From: CAZJJK01 sp964546285
GTDB taxonomy: Bacteria > Spirochaetota > Spirochaetia > Treponematales > Breznakiellaceae
Assembly (NCBI GenBank): GCA_964546285.1
Contig: CAZJJK010000016.1
Location: 1 to 39,855 of the forward strand
Length of the DNA: 39,855 bases
Reading direction: 5' to 3'
Below are positions 25,655 to 34,157 of the stretch, in pieces. The position numbers and the translations under genes are program-made. Positions within the stretch are counted from its first letter, which is position 1, and each line of letters starts with the position of its first letter. The notes beneath the pieces were generated by a model. That model ran no database searches. It worked only from the letters and a program-made list of their open reading frames with translations, and was not told the origin of the DNA.

Positions 25655-26489
25655 AAAACAAGCCGCCAAGCTAGCCGGCGTTGACCTTTCGGTGGAGATC
25701 GCCGGCGTACGTTTAGCTAATCCGATAATCGCCGCTTCCGGCACCTTTGGGTACGGCCGCGAGTACCAAGAATTGATGGATGTGGGACTATTGGGAGGCA
25801 TTTGCACAAAGGGACTAACCCTAAAGCCAAGGTCTGGCAATCGCGGCCGCCGCCTCCATGAATGCGCCGCCGGCCTTATGAATTCCATCGGCTTGGAAAA
25901 CCCCGGGATCGATATTTTCCTTCGTGACGAATTGCCGGCGCTTAGAGCGTTGGGTCCGGTCGTCATCGCTAATTTATCGGGCTTTAGCCTGCTGGATTAC
26001 GCCCAGGGCGCGGCCGCCTTGTCCGTTGACGGCATCGATATGATCGAATTGAACATATCCTGCCCAAATGTTACAGCTGGGGGTATGGCCTTTGGTTTGA
26101 ACGCCGATGACGCCGCCTCGGTTGTGGCCGCTGTCCGACCGCGCAGCGACAAGCCGTTAATTGTTAAGTTATCGCCCAACGCGGCTGATCTTCCCGCTGT
26201 CGCCCGCGCCTGCGAGAGAGCCGGCGCCGATGCCTTGTCTTTAGTGAATACCTTTAAGGCTTTAGCCATAGATATCCAGACCGGTCGACCGGTTTTTGAT
26301 AATATCAGCGCCGGCCTATCAGGGCCGGCTATCAAGCCCATCGCCCTAAGGATGGTGTGGGAAGTCGTTGATGCGGTAAGCATTCCCGTTATCGGCTTAG
26401 GCGGAATAGCGACCACGCCCGACGCCCTTGAATTCCTTATGGCGGGAGCCCGCGCTGTTCAAGTTGGAACCGCCACCTTTAGCCGGCCT
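25647..26489 (+). CDS. pyrD: dihydroorotate dehydrogenase class 1B, C-terminus lost in gap
   Basis: It oxidises dihydroorotate to orotate with FMN, in complex with PyrK. The start is the ATG at 25647 (MNEKQAAKLAGVDLSVEIAGVRL), inside the pyrK end. Motifs: IIAASGTFGYGREY, GLMNSIGLENPGID, the catalytic Cys in ELNISCPNVTAGG, VKLSPNAADL, and the FMN phosphate site GLGGIATTPDALEFLMAGARAVQVGTA. 281 codons are visible; about 25-30 more are expected for a ~305-residue enzyme and are hidden by the 100-N gap. There is no sign of a real mutation. The gene continues into the gap in the direction of pyrE. Confidence 0.93.
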
Positions 26490-26589
26490 NNNNNNNNNNN
26501 NNNNNNNNNNNNNNNNNNNNNNNNNNNNNNNNNNNNNNNNNNNNNNNNNNNNNNNNNNNNNNNNNNNNNNNNNNNNNNNNNNNNNNNNN
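26490..26589. other. assembly gap (100 N) between pyrD and pyrE
   Basis: Exactly 100 N. The missing pyrD C-terminus and pyrE N-terminus together need about 200 bp, so the real gap is probably larger than 100 bp. Confidence 0.9.
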
Positions 26590-27069
26590 CAATATCCCGA
26601 TAAAGCGGAAGCGGTGCTTAGCCTTGTCGCGAATCGGCTTAAAAGCGATATAAAAAATGGGGTTTTAGCGATAGACGCCATTGTTGGGCCCGCTATGGGT
26701 GGCATTATTGTAGCCTACGAATTAGGCCGTCAACTTGGCCTGCCCGCTTTTTTTACCGAACGAGATGATTCCGGAAAAATGACGCTGCGACGCGGTTTTT
26801 CCGTTGAAAAGGGCATGAAGCTGCTTATCGCCGAGGATGTCGTAACAACGGGCAAGTCTTCGTTGGAAAGCGCCGCCGCTCTAGAGGCGGAAGGTGCCGC
26901 GATCACAGCCTTAGCCTGCGTCGTGGACCGCCGTTCTCCCGGGGCCAAATGCGCGTGGCCGCTGTATCCGGCCGTCGTTCTAGAAGCCGGGAACTGGGAA
27001 CCAGCGGATTGCGCTCTTTGCGGACAAGGCGTTCCAGTCGTCAAGCCGGGATCACGCCGGCTTATATAA
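26590..27069 (+). CDS. pyrE: orotate phosphoribosyltransferase, N-terminus lost in gap
   Basis: It links orotate to PRPP to give OMP. 159 residues are visible of about 195-200 expected. Signatures present: VGPAMGGIIVAYELGRQLG, the loop FTERDDSGKMTLRRGF, the PRPP motif LLIAEDVVTTGKSSLE, and a C-terminal CALCGQGVPVVKPGSRR. The start lies in the assembly gap. The frame continues from the right edge of the gap without stops. It closes the operon pyrB-I-C-F-K-D-E; carAB are not in the window. A possible terminator follows. Confidence 0.92.
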   Translation, partial: QYPDKAEAVLSLVANRLKSDIKNGVLAIDAIVGPAMGGIIVAYELGRQLGLPAFFTERDDSGKMTLRRGFSVEKGMKLLIAEDVVTTGKSSLESAAALEAEGAAITALACVVDRRSPGAKCAWPLYPAVVLEAGNWEPADCALCGQGVPVVKPGSRRLI

Positions 27070-27076
27070 AAGCCCG

Positions 27077-27105
27077 CCGTTTGGAAATAAGAGGAGCGCA
27101 AACGG
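27077..27105. terminator. possible terminator after pyrE
   Basis: CCGTTTG (27077-27083) and CAAACGG (27099-27105) form a 7-bp stem around a 15-nt loop, followed on the plus strand by TTTATATTT. It sits in the 37-bp gap between pyrE and the convergent acetyltransferase gene. Confidence 0.4.
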
Positions 27106-27106
27106 T

Positions 27107-27589
27107 TTATATTTGTAATTCCCAATAGCCAACATCGAACCAGCTTTGGAATTTAAACCCAACTTCCTCAAACTGGGCTATTTTTATAAAGCCTAGTTTT
27201 TCATGCAGTTTTTGGCTTCTTTCGTTCGGTAAGGTAATTCCCGCTATCACCGCGTGGACGCGTTTTTTCTTCAATTCGTTAAGTAACGCGGTATATAGCG
27301 CAAAGCCGATACCCTTCCCCTGAAGATCTTTATCAACATATACCGATGTTTCCACTGAATATCGATACGCCGAGCGGGTTCTCCATTTCGCGGCGTAGCA
27401 ATAAGCTACAATACCGCCATTTTCTTCATATACAAGCCAGGGGTAATCTTCAGTATATTCCAGAATTCGTTTCTTCATCTCCGATGAATCAAGCGTTTCC
27501 TCTTCAAAGGTAATAGCGGTATTCTCTATATAATAATTATAAATAGAGTTAATTGCCTGGGCGTCCGCGAGCGTCACGGGCCTAATCAT
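27107..27589 (-). CDS. GNAT acetyltransferase, phosphinothricin-acetyltransferase-like
   Basis: A 160-residue GCN5-related N-acetyltransferase. The start MIRPVTLADAQAINSIYNYYIENTAITFE is typical of the Pat/MnaT subgroup, which acetylates phosphinothricin or methionine sulfoximine/sulfone-like amino acids. The acetyl-CoA pyrophosphate loop is DLQGKGIGFALYTAL and the C-terminal part reads RSQKLHEKLGF then VGYWEL. The ATG at 27589 has GGAGG four bases before it. It lies 58 bp downstream of the cupin gene on the same strand and may share a transcript. The exact amine substrate is unknown. Confidence 0.88.
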   Translation of the reverse strand: MIRPVTLADAQAINSIYNYYIENTAITFEEETLDSSEMKKRILEYTEDYPWLVYEENGGIVAYCYAAKWRTRSAYRYSVETSVYVDKDLQGKGIGFALYTALLNELKKKRVHAVIAGITLPNERSQKLHEKLGFIKIAQFEEVGFKFQSWFDVGYWELQI

Positions 27590-27647
27590 ACAGCCTCCGC
27601 GTGATGAACAGCTAACACTACGTTTAGACGTTGGGGTAAAGCTACCT

Positions 27648-27992
27648 TCAATAGGTAATAATAAGAGCGATGAATTTTAGAGGAAGCTTGCCCGTATTGG
27701 CTATACTGTGGGAGGCTCCGTCACCGGTGGAAATTACGTCCCCCGCTTTTATCGGTTTTACCTCGCCATCATCATCGACAGAACCTTCTCCCTCCAGAAT
27801 GATGTAATATTCCGTTTCCGAGTCATGCCGATGCGCGCCAATGGAAGCTCCGGGAGGTAGCGTCACTTCCGCCAACAAACGGGCATTTTTCATTTTAGAT
27901 CCATCGCTTAAGTGGATGAGTTGGGTTACGCCTTCGCCGTCACGCATTCGTTCTTTAGACTCGATCCTCATTTCATGCCGATGTGTAATCAT
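27648..27992 (-). CDS. small cupin-domain protein
   Basis: A 114-residue single-domain cupin. Motif 1 is GAHRHDSETEYYIILEGEGSV with two His and a Glu as metal ligands. Motif 2 is around GDVISTGDGASHSIANTG, with the fourth His. The family binds metal or small sugars/acids; with this size it may be an isomerase, a dioxygenase-like enzyme or a ligand sensor. The start at 27992 is preceded by AGGAG and overlaps the stop of the 7TM sensor gene by four bases (ATGA), so the two are translationally coupled. This suggests a shared task. The substrate is unknown. Confidence 0.85.
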   Translation of the reverse strand: MITHRHEMRIESKERMRDGEGVTQLIHLSDGSKMKNARLLAEVTLPPGASIGAHRHDSETEYYIILEGEGSVDDDGEVKPIKAGDVISTGDGASHSIANTGKLPLKFIALIITY

Positions 27993-29269
27993 AGTCTTCG
28001 TCTCCTTTTTTCGCGGTTTTCTTCCTCGCTTAAGTCTGGATATAAACGTTCTTTGCATTCCGGGCAAAGCCCATGGGAAAATTCAACCGATGTCCTTGAA
28101 GCTAAATATCCTTCCACCTGCTGCCAAAACCCTTTGTCGTCTCTTACTTTTTTACAGGAAGCGCAGATTGGGATAATCCCTTCCAGTGTTTTGATACGGC
28201 TTAACGCCTCAGTCAGCTCCGCCACTAGAGCGGTTTTTTCTTCCAAGAGACGGCGTCTAAGGGTGATGTCCCGTAAGGAATACAGTTTAAGCGTTCTGCC
28301 AGGAGCGGGAATCAATGATACGCTCGCTTCATACCAAAGTTCGCCGGAAGAAATTTCAGCGGGCCGCGTTTCATCGCCACGCAACAAGCTATCTAAGCGC
28401 GATAGCAAAGGGATACTGTCTATGGAAGCGCCTATTTCTATGCCACTTGACGGATCAAGACCGCGGCCTGAACGGTTTACGACGACAATACGCCGGCGAT
28501 CATCTATAACGATCAGGGGATCGTTTGTGGCTTCAATCAAAACACGTCGAGCTATTGGGGGTAAATCGAAAAGCCGGTCATAATAGACCCCAATAGTGAC
28601 TAGAATACCGGAAAGAGAGTAGGCGAGAGGAGAGTAATCCTTAACGAAGCCTGGAATAGCGCGTGTGATATAGAGAAGGTTGGTTATAAACGGTATTAAA
28701 ACAGCGATGAAGATGATCAGGGATTGGCTACTAAACGCCAATGATTTCCTAAATTGGTCCCTAAGGATAATCACGGTTCCCGCGATCGCCACTAACTGCC
28801 CATACGCCAAAATTGACCAAAAAGCCGGGCCATAAGCCAGGGGCTTCATCGTGGTGAAAGGACCTACCAGTTTAAAGGTCCATTCTTTCCATATTAGGTG
28901 ATGCTGTTCATTGCTCAAGGCGAGCGCTACCGAAACTAACGGGAGAATAACCAATACATAACGGAAATATTTTACCGCTCTCTTCTCACCAACATAAGCT
29001 AAAGTAAATACAAGCCACCACGTAGGCAAAAAACCAAAAAAAAGATAACAAGACTTAGCGAATAATAAGGTTAACTCCTCTGAAGTGGAAAGCAGCTCTA
29101 AGGAATTTACTAGCAAATATCCGAGGACCGTGAAAAGATATAAACTTATCTCCTTGTGCCTTATTGATTTTGGTTTAATGATAGAGAAGATTGAAATTCC
29201 CGCTAGCGCTAAAGCCAGTGCTACAGCGAGAAAAAGAAAAAAATAATATTGAAACAATGAGGGTCCCAC
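27989..29269 (-). CDS. 7TM sensor with PAS domain and Cys-rich C-terminal motif, no kinase domain
   Basis: A 426-residue protein. Residues ~1-225 match the N-terminal 7TM module often found in histidine kinases (e.g. PTWWLVFTLAYVG, then SNEQHHLIW and a PLAYSLSGILVTIGVYYDRLFDLPPIAR end). A PAS-like segment follows (NDPLIVIDDRRRIVVVNRSGRG, about 240-340). After a short coiled coil comes a Cys-pair motif: GIIPICASCKKVRDDKGFWQ...FSHGLCPEC, about residues 363-405, which probably binds zinc. No histidine kinase, GGDEF or PP2C domain is present, so output is unknown. The start is a GTG without a clear ribosome site and could be slightly different. It is coupled to the cupin gene by an ATGA overlap. 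Confidence 0.85.
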   Translation of the reverse strand: MGPSLFQYYFFLFLAVALALALAGISIFSIIKPKSIRHKEISLYLFTVLGYLLVNSLELLSTSEELTLLFAKSCYLFFGFLPTWWLVFTLAYVGEKRAVKYFRYVLVILPLVSVALALSNEQHHLIWKEWTFKLVGPFTTMKPLAYGPAFWSILAYGQLVAIAGTVIILRDQFRKSLAFSSQSLIIFIAVLIPFITNLLYITRAIPGFVKDYSPLAYSLSGILVTIGVYYDRLFDLPPIARRVLIEATNDPLIVIDDRRRIVVVNRSGRGLDPSSGIEIGASIDSIPLLSRLDSLLRGDETRPAEISSGELWYEASVSLIPAPGRTLKLYSLRDITLRRRLLEEKTALVAELTEALSRIKTLEGIIPICASCKKVRDDKGFWQQVEGYLASRTSVEFSHGLCPECKERLYPDLSEEENREKRRRRL

Positions 29270-29300
29270 AAGCTAACTATATGAGCCGTAATGAGGTCCG

Positions 29301-29966
29301 TCAACGTGGGAAACGGGCGCGCTCGCTTACTCGCACGCTTCTTCCATGCCCTGGATACAACGTGACAGAGGGCGGCAACGCTAATATACGGTTAATCCCG
29401 CGATTAAGCGCGGCGTCGTCCCCGCCGGGTAGATCGGTTCGGCCAACACCGTCGGCGAATAGTAGATCGCCCAGTATAATGACGCCATCGGCTTCATTAT
29501 AGAAAGCGACGCTGCCAGGCGTATGGCCCGGGACATGAAGCACACGGTATAAACCTAACATATCCCCTTCAGCGAGCAACCAAGTCGGAGGCGGGGGCGC
29601 GCGCCATAAGTTTTCCACAAAGGCGGCGGCGCCGGCTACCGCGAAATCCCGGAGGTGTTTTTGTTTAGCCTCTTTTCCCAAATATTCGGCATCCAGCGCG
29701 TGAATAGCGATAATTGGGGAGAAGCCGCCGCCGCTAAAGGCTTTCATCAGTTCAGCGAGAGCCGCTATATGGTCAAAATGACCGTGAGTAAGCGCTATTA
29801 GCTCCGGCCGCCAGCGTCGCTGACGTAAGCGTGTTATAATACGATCGGCGTCCCCGCCCGGATCCACCACTACGCAGGAACATGCGTTTTCCGTTCCTAA
29901 AGGCAACAGATAGCAGTTAGTGGCTAGGTCGCCGACAATAATAGAATCCAACATTGGGAGGATCAT
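29301..29966 (-). CDS. metallo-beta-lactamase-fold hydrolase (glyoxalase II-like)
   Basis: A 221-residue protein with the metal motif LTHGHFDHIAALAEL, then HVPGHTPGSVAFY, a metal-bridging Asp in ILGDLLFADGVGRTDLPGG, and a final His in LYPGHGRSVRV. Glyoxalase II-type enzymes hydrolyse thioesters such as S-lactoylglutathione; small proteins of this group also act on other thioesters or persulfides. The substrate here is not known. It is the first gene of a possible minus-strand unit with the 7TM sensor (31 bp downstream), cupin and acetyltransferase. Its start lies only 24 bp from the start of the divergent membrane-protein gene. The ATG at 29954 is another possible start. Confidence 0.88.
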   Translation of the reverse strand: MILPMLDSIIVGDLATNCYLLPLGTENACSCVVVDPGGDADRIITRLRQRRWRPELIALTHGHFDHIAALAELMKAFSGGGFSPIIAIHALDAEYLGKEAKQKHLRDFAVAGAAAFVENLWRAPPPPTWLLAEGDMLGLYRVLHVPGHTPGSVAFYNEADGVIILGDLLFADGVGRTDLPGGDDAALNRGINRILALPPSVTLYPGHGRSVRVSERARFPR

Positions 29967-29990
29967 ACCCTGCGTTTTCAGGATCTGCTA

Positions 29991-31109
29991 GTGATAGGCC
30001 TGCCTGCCCTCTTGTTTTTTTTGATGCTCCCGGTCTTGGGCGGTTTTATTATCCGTCGATCTTGGCGTCGTTTCCGTGCGCGTTTTGAGGAACTGCGTTT
30101 GGCTCCGCTTCTGGATTACCGTTCGGCCCGGCAGGCTGTCTCCGATGGACGCGAATTCCGCTTTTTTGGCGGCTTTGAATCCGTAACCGATGACAAAACC
30201 CTTTGGGTTCGAAACGAGTTATGTACCGCCGCGATTGATATTAAAGACGCGCATATCTATCTACTGCCGCTTGAAAGTGGAGCGCGTGATGTGGACGCTT
30301 CGCCCGCAAAAATAGGATGGGATCAAGTATCGGCCTTAAGTGAGGGCGCTGGAGTATTTATCGGCGGGCAGGTAAAATTTTATGGCGGTACAGTACGTTT
30401 CGTCTCGTCTAAGAACAAACCCTTATTGATTATACTGTATGATGGATCTGAGCGATCCATGTTGACAAGAACCGTTCAAGTCGGTCGGCAAAAGAATGAA
30501 TTCTGGAACCCGCTTACTCCGGTTTCTTTGGCCGCTGGCATCTTTGTGGAATTATTTCTGGCTCTTTTTTATGTTTACAGACCGCTTTATAGCCTAGCCT
30601 TTACCGCGGCTATGATCGCCGCATCTATTCCGCTTTTACCCTTACTGCCGCCTGGCGTTTTTTTTACGACTCTTTATCGGAATCTTTGGGAACGCGGTCG
30701 TTATTTAAGGGCTTGTCGTGATTTGGTTCGTTTACCGCTCAGGCACCTGCCTCTTGACGCTGAAAGTGGTCTTTTGCCGGATGGTAGCGCTTATGGCTAT
30801 GTCCCGCTGGCCTCTTCCCCGCCGCCTGAAGCTTCCTTTGTTCCAAGCTTACCGCCAGAGGCCGAGACTAAAAAACTGGTTAAAAGTGACGGAACCGCTC
30901 GCTGGTATGGCGCTTTGGGTTCAGGCTTTCCGCGTATGCCTAAAGACCCTACGGCGGTTTTCGCTATTATAGACGGCGATCCATTGAGCCTCGCTAAGCG
31001 CTATGTGCTTAAGGCCAGGAGCTACGAGCTTGCCGCTGGCTTGGTTTTCTGCCTGGGCTTAACCATAAATGCCATACTAGGGGTTGCCCTAATACGGCTT
31101 ATCAAATAA
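29991..31109 (+). CDS. membrane protein of unknown function
   Basis: A 372-residue protein with membrane segments at the N-terminus (IGLPALLFFLMLPVLGGFII), two in the middle (PVSLAAGIFVELFLALFYVY and SLAFTAAMIAASIPLLPLLPPGVFF, about 180-230), and one at the C-terminus (LAAGLVFCLGLTINAILGVALIRLI). Between the first and second is a beta-rich domain (LWVRNELCTAAIDIKDAHIYLLPL, GVFIGGQVKFYGGTVRFV). The GTG at 29991 has AGGA upstream. I recognise no family. It stands divergent from the hydrolase and convergent with the DbpA-domain gene. It could belong to a conserved spirochaete set but I cannot show this. Confidence 0.7.
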   Translation: MIGLPALLFFLMLPVLGGFIIRRSWRRFRARFEELRLAPLLDYRSARQAVSDGREFRFFGGFESVTDDKTLWVRNELCTAAIDIKDAHIYLLPLESGARDVDASPAKIGWDQVSALSEGAGVFIGGQVKFYGGTVRFVSSKNKPLLIILYDGSERSMLTRTVQVGRQKNEFWNPLTPVSLAAGIFVELFLALFYVYRPLYSLAFTAAMIAASIPLLPLLPPGVFFTTLYRNLWERGRYLRACRDLVRLPLRHLPLDAESGLLPDGSAYGYVPLASSPPPEASFVPSLPPEAETKKLVKSDGTARWYGALGSGFPRMPKDPTAVFAIIDGDPLSLAKRYVLKARSYELAAGLVFCLGLTINAILGVALIRLIK

Positions 31110-31114
31110 CTCGC

Positions 31115-31660
31115 CTATATATCCGTATCAGAATCCAATGAAGCGTCAAAATCATCTATCGGTAAGGGCTTAGCCTTCTCGTCTTCCTGTTCGCGTCCGC
31201 CAGCTACATCATTGGACGGCAAAGCCGCATCGTCTTCTCCCTTTTTAGGCTTAGCTAAACCGATGGAAACCGGCCGACCACGAAACAGCTTGCCCTCAAC
31301 CGCGCTGATGATTTTATCCACCTGACTCCGGCGCACTTGTATAAAAGAGAAATTATCCAGAATTCGAATTTCCCCAATGTCATCTTTTGATATAGCGCCG
31401 CCTGAGGTTAACAGCGCGATAATCTCTCTTGGATAAGCCCGTCTATTCCTTCCGGCGCTNNNNNNNNNNNNNNNNNNNNNNNNNNNNNNNNNNNNNNNNN
31501 NNNNNNNNNNNNNNNNNNNNNNNNNNNNNNNNNNNNNNNNNNNNNNNNNNNNNNNNNNNCGTCGATATTGTTCTAAATCGCGAGTATCCGTTCCGTGTAC
31601 GGCCCGTGTTAAGATTTCTCGGATTAACGCGTTAGCGTCAGCGTCCTTTAATAAAGACAC
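31115..31660 (-). CDS. DbpA-type RNA-binding-domain protein, interrupted by gap
   Basis: The C-terminal segment IGEIRILDNFSFIQVRRSQVDKIISAVEGKLFRGRPVSI matches the DbpA RNA-binding domain normally found at the end of DEAD-box RNA helicases, where it binds 23S rRNA or a similar hairpin. Here it is not attached to a helicase within the visible sequence: the N-terminal part is only a short helical stretch (DANALIREILTRAVHG), then 100 N. Thus it seems a stand-alone domain protein. The GTG at 31660 has GGAGG at five bases; an upstream GTG at 31696 is weaker. The C-terminal tail is acidic (DFDASLDSDTDI). Frame is consistent across the N run, but the gap's real size is unknown. Confidence 0.7.
   Translation of the reverse strand: MSLLKDADANALIREILTRAVHGTDTRDLEQYRXXXXXXXXXXXXXXXXXXXXXXXXXXXXXXXXXXSAGRNRRAYPREIIALLTSGGAISKDDIGEIRILDNFSFIQVRRSQVDKIISAVEGKLFRGRPVSIGLAKPKKGEDDAALPSNDVAGGREQEDEKAKPLPIDDFDASLDSDTDI
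31460..31559. other. assembly gap (100 N) inside the DbpA-domain gene
   Basis: Exactly 100 N, between the N-terminal helical stretch and the RNA-binding domain. Confidence 0.95.
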
Positions 31661-31786
31661 AAAAACCTCCACACTTTCGTAAGATGCTCGCTCCACGGAG
31701 CTTCTTTTTTCTAATTTAGTTTCGCATGATTACGCCGTTTTCACAAGCTGTGGCCATTCCGGCGCTAAGCTTTATCAACCGCTTCG

Positions 31787-32584
31787 CTAGGCTTTAGTTT
31801 CCGCGCCCAGAATAGATGAAATTTCAGCGGCCGCTATCCGTATACGTTGGGCATAGCGTTCTCTATGCTCCTCGTCAAAGCGAAAGCGAGGCCATGATAC
31901 GGATAAGGCCGCGATAACCGCGCCGCTATAGTCGCGTATAGGAGCGGCTAAACAGGTAACGCCCTCTTCGTGTTCCTCGGCGTCTACGGCAAGGCCCTCA
32001 ACGCGGGCTTTCTCTAAAATCTTTTCCAAGGCGGCGCGTGTTTTTACGGTATTTGGCGTATAAGGAATAAAAGGTGTATCTCTAAGCACGTTTTCCTTTT
32101 CTTCCTTACCCAAACCGGCCAGTAAAACCTTGCCGATAGCCGTGCAGTAGAGCGGGATTTTTTTCCCCACCCTGGAATGCATTCTGATAGTGTATTTCGA
32201 TTCAATTTTTAGAACATAGAGAGCTTCCCCGTCATCCAATACCCCCATATGAACAGTTTCGCCGAGATCAGCGGACAACTGTTCCGCCACCGGTCTGGCT
32301 ACAGTAGGAAGTTCAATATGATCCAAGGCTTTAGAGCCAATGGCGAATAATTTCATTGTTAAAAAATAGCGATCGTGTTCGTCCTTTCGGATATAGCCGA
32401 GTTCGCGCAGGGTTCCTAAAAAACGATAAACCGTCGGTTTTGCCAGACAAACGACACTAGATAATTCCTCTAAATTAGCGCTGGAAACACCAGCGAGTTT
32501 TTCCAAAATCAGCAAGACACGGGAGACGGCGCTGATCGTTTTAGCGCTATTCTTCTTTATCGCGCTTTGATCTTTTTTTGACAC
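31787..32584 (-). CDS. IclR-family transcriptional regulator
   Basis: A 265-residue regulator. The N-terminal winged helix (about residues 15-75: ISAVSRVLLILEKLAGVSSANLEELSSVVCLAKPTVYRFLGTL) binds DNA and the rest is the IclR effector domain (PLYCTAIGKVLLAGL, GLAVDAEEHEEGVTCLAAPI with SVSWPRFRF). The start is GTG at 32584 with AGGAG six bases before it; a TTG at 32605 lies inside uxaC. It follows uxaC after 10 bp, so it is co-transcribed with it. IclR relatives such as KdgR control hexuronate genes, which suits this place. The effector is probably a glucuronate-pathway sugar acid, by inference. Confidence 0.9.
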   Translation of the reverse strand: MSKKDQSAIKKNSAKTISAVSRVLLILEKLAGVSSANLEELSSVVCLAKPTVYRFLGTLRELGYIRKDEHDRYFLTMKLFAIGSKALDHIELPTVARPVAEQLSADLGETVHMGVLDDGEALYVLKIESKYTIRMHSRVGKKIPLYCTAIGKVLLAGLGKEEKENVLRDTPFIPYTPNTVKTRAALEKILEKARVEGLAVDAEEHEEGVTCLAAPIRDYSGAVIAALSVSWPRFRFDEEHRERYAQRIRIAAAEISSILGAETKA

Positions 32585-32594
32585 AGGCGGCTCC

Positions 32595-34016
32595 TTAGCC
32601 TTCAAAATATCGCCGTGCGTTACCGAAGGAGATATCAGCCACTATTTGGTCCAACAAAGTGCGCGAGTCTGGAATTTCTCCAGCTTCCGCCCAGGAACCG
32701 ATCAAAGAGCAAAGAATACGCCTAAAGTATTCATGCCGAGGGTAGGACAAAAAGCTGCGTGAATCCGTCAACATACCGATAAAGCGGGATAGAAGCCCAA
32801 GATTCCCTAATACCTTGAGTTGTTCTGTCATCCCATCGCGGTGATCGCAAAACCACCAGGCCGATCCTAATTGGATTTTGCCGGGGATATCACCTTGGAA
32901 GCAGCCCATCAAAGTTCCAAGACTATAATAATCCTTTGGATTAAGGCTATAGAGTATGGTCCTGGGCAATTCTCCCCTTTCTTCCATCACATTAAGCAAA
33001 CCGGCCAAGGCCGCGGCGACTTCTTGGTCATTTACCGCGTCATAACCTGAATCAGGGCCTAACACTTTCATCATCCTTCCGTTGTTGTTACGAATGGCGG
33101 CAAGATGAAGCTGCATGGCCCAAGCGCGTTCGGCGTATAATTTCCCTAGATATACCAATACAAAGGTTTTAAAAGCGTCCGCTTCAGGCTTGCCAAGGCT
33201 GGCGCCGTCAAGCGCCGCCTTAAAGCTTGCGTCCGCTTCGGCTTGCCAGGCGGATCCGCTAGATCCATCTTTAGCGAAACGGCAAGGCGGGTATTCCAAG
33301 GCATGGTCTGAAGCGCGGCAGCCAAGTTTATCAAAATAATCAACTCGTTTGCGTAAAGCCTCCAAAAGATCATCAAGACAAGAGATTTTTACATCCGCGG
33401 CTTTGCCCAAGGTTTCTATATACGTGGAGTAACCCGGCTTGTCTAAATGAATAGCTTTGTCCGGACGGAAGGAAGGAAGAACCTTGGTTTCAATCGCTCC
33501 AGCCGCTTTTATCGCCTTATGCCATTCCAGACTGTCAGCGGGGTCGTCGGTGGTTCCGACAGCGTAAACGGAAAAGCCTTTAAAAATACCGCTTACCGAC
33601 AATTCAGGTTCGGCCAAACGCGCGTTGGCTTTTTCCCAGACAAGGGGGGCGGTATTTTCGTTTAAGGCCTCATGAATGCCAAAATACCTCCGCAGCTCTA
33701 GATGGGACCAATGGTATAGCGGGTTGCCAATGGCCCTCTGTATAGTTTTAGTCCATGCCAAGAATTTCTCGTAAGGCTCGGCGTCACCAGTGATATAACG
33801 CTCGTCCACGCCATTTGAACGCATCAGGCGCCATTTATAATGATCGCCGCCCAGCCAAACATCGGCAAGGTTGGCAAAACGCTTGTTTTCGGCTATCTCC
33901 TTTGGCGCAAGATGGCAATGATAATCAAAAATTGGCTGAGCGGCGGCGACCTCATGATAGAGACGCCGAGCTGTTTCGTTGTCTAATAAAAAATCCGTAC
34001 CCATAAAATCTTTCAC
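32595..34016 (-). CDS. uxaC: glucuronate isomerase
   Basis: It converts glucuronate to fructuronate (and galacturonate to tagaturonate). The 473 residues fit UxaC, an amidohydrolase-superfamily enzyme. Signatures: PIFDYHCHLAPKEIAENK (metal His pair) and, downstream, VWLGGDHYKWRLMRSNGV, AVGTTDDPADSLEWHKAI, KVLPSFRPDKAI, AIRNNNGRMMKVLGPDSGYD and GSAWWFCDHRDGMTEQL. The GTG start at 34016 has a clear GGGAGG at six bases. It lies 141 bp downstream of the GH43 gene and 10 bp upstream of iclR. No uxuA/uxuB or kdgK is in the window, so the downstream steps lie elsewhere. Confidence 0.96.
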   Translation of the reverse strand: MKDFMGTDFLLDNETARRLYHEVAAAQPIFDYHCHLAPKEIAENKRFANLADVWLGGDHYKWRLMRSNGVDERYITGDAEPYEKFLAWTKTIQRAIGNPLYHWSHLELRRYFGIHEALNENTAPLVWEKANARLAEPELSVSGIFKGFSVYAVGTTDDPADSLEWHKAIKAAGAIETKVLPSFRPDKAIHLDKPGYSTYIETLGKAADVKISCLDDLLEALRKRVDYFDKLGCRASDHALEYPPCRFAKDGSSGSAWQAEADASFKAALDGASLGKPEADAFKTFVLVYLGKLYAERAWAMQLHLAAIRNNNGRMMKVLGPDSGYDAVNDQEVAAALAGLLNVMEERGELPRTILYSLNPKDYYSLGTLMGCFQGDIPGKIQLGSAWWFCDHRDGMTEQLKVLGNLGLLSRFIGMLTDSRSFLSYPRHEYFRRILCSLIGSWAEAGEIPDSRTLLDQIVADISFGNARRYFEG

Positions 34017-34157
34017 GCTGTCCTCCCAGCTAGTTTGTGTTCTTATCGTGAGTTATCCATTCAATACCGATTTTAGAAACACTTTGAGCCTACTTAGAAA
34101 GCGGCATTTCACACGGCCCTCGTTTCATCGTTCTGTTGGTCTTTTCCTTTTTGTTTT

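Noticed and set aside
28116..28135. CTGCTGCCAAAACCC as a sixth repeat copy
   Set aside because: Only the first ten bases match, and it encodes conserved residues (FWQQVEG) of the 7TM sensor.
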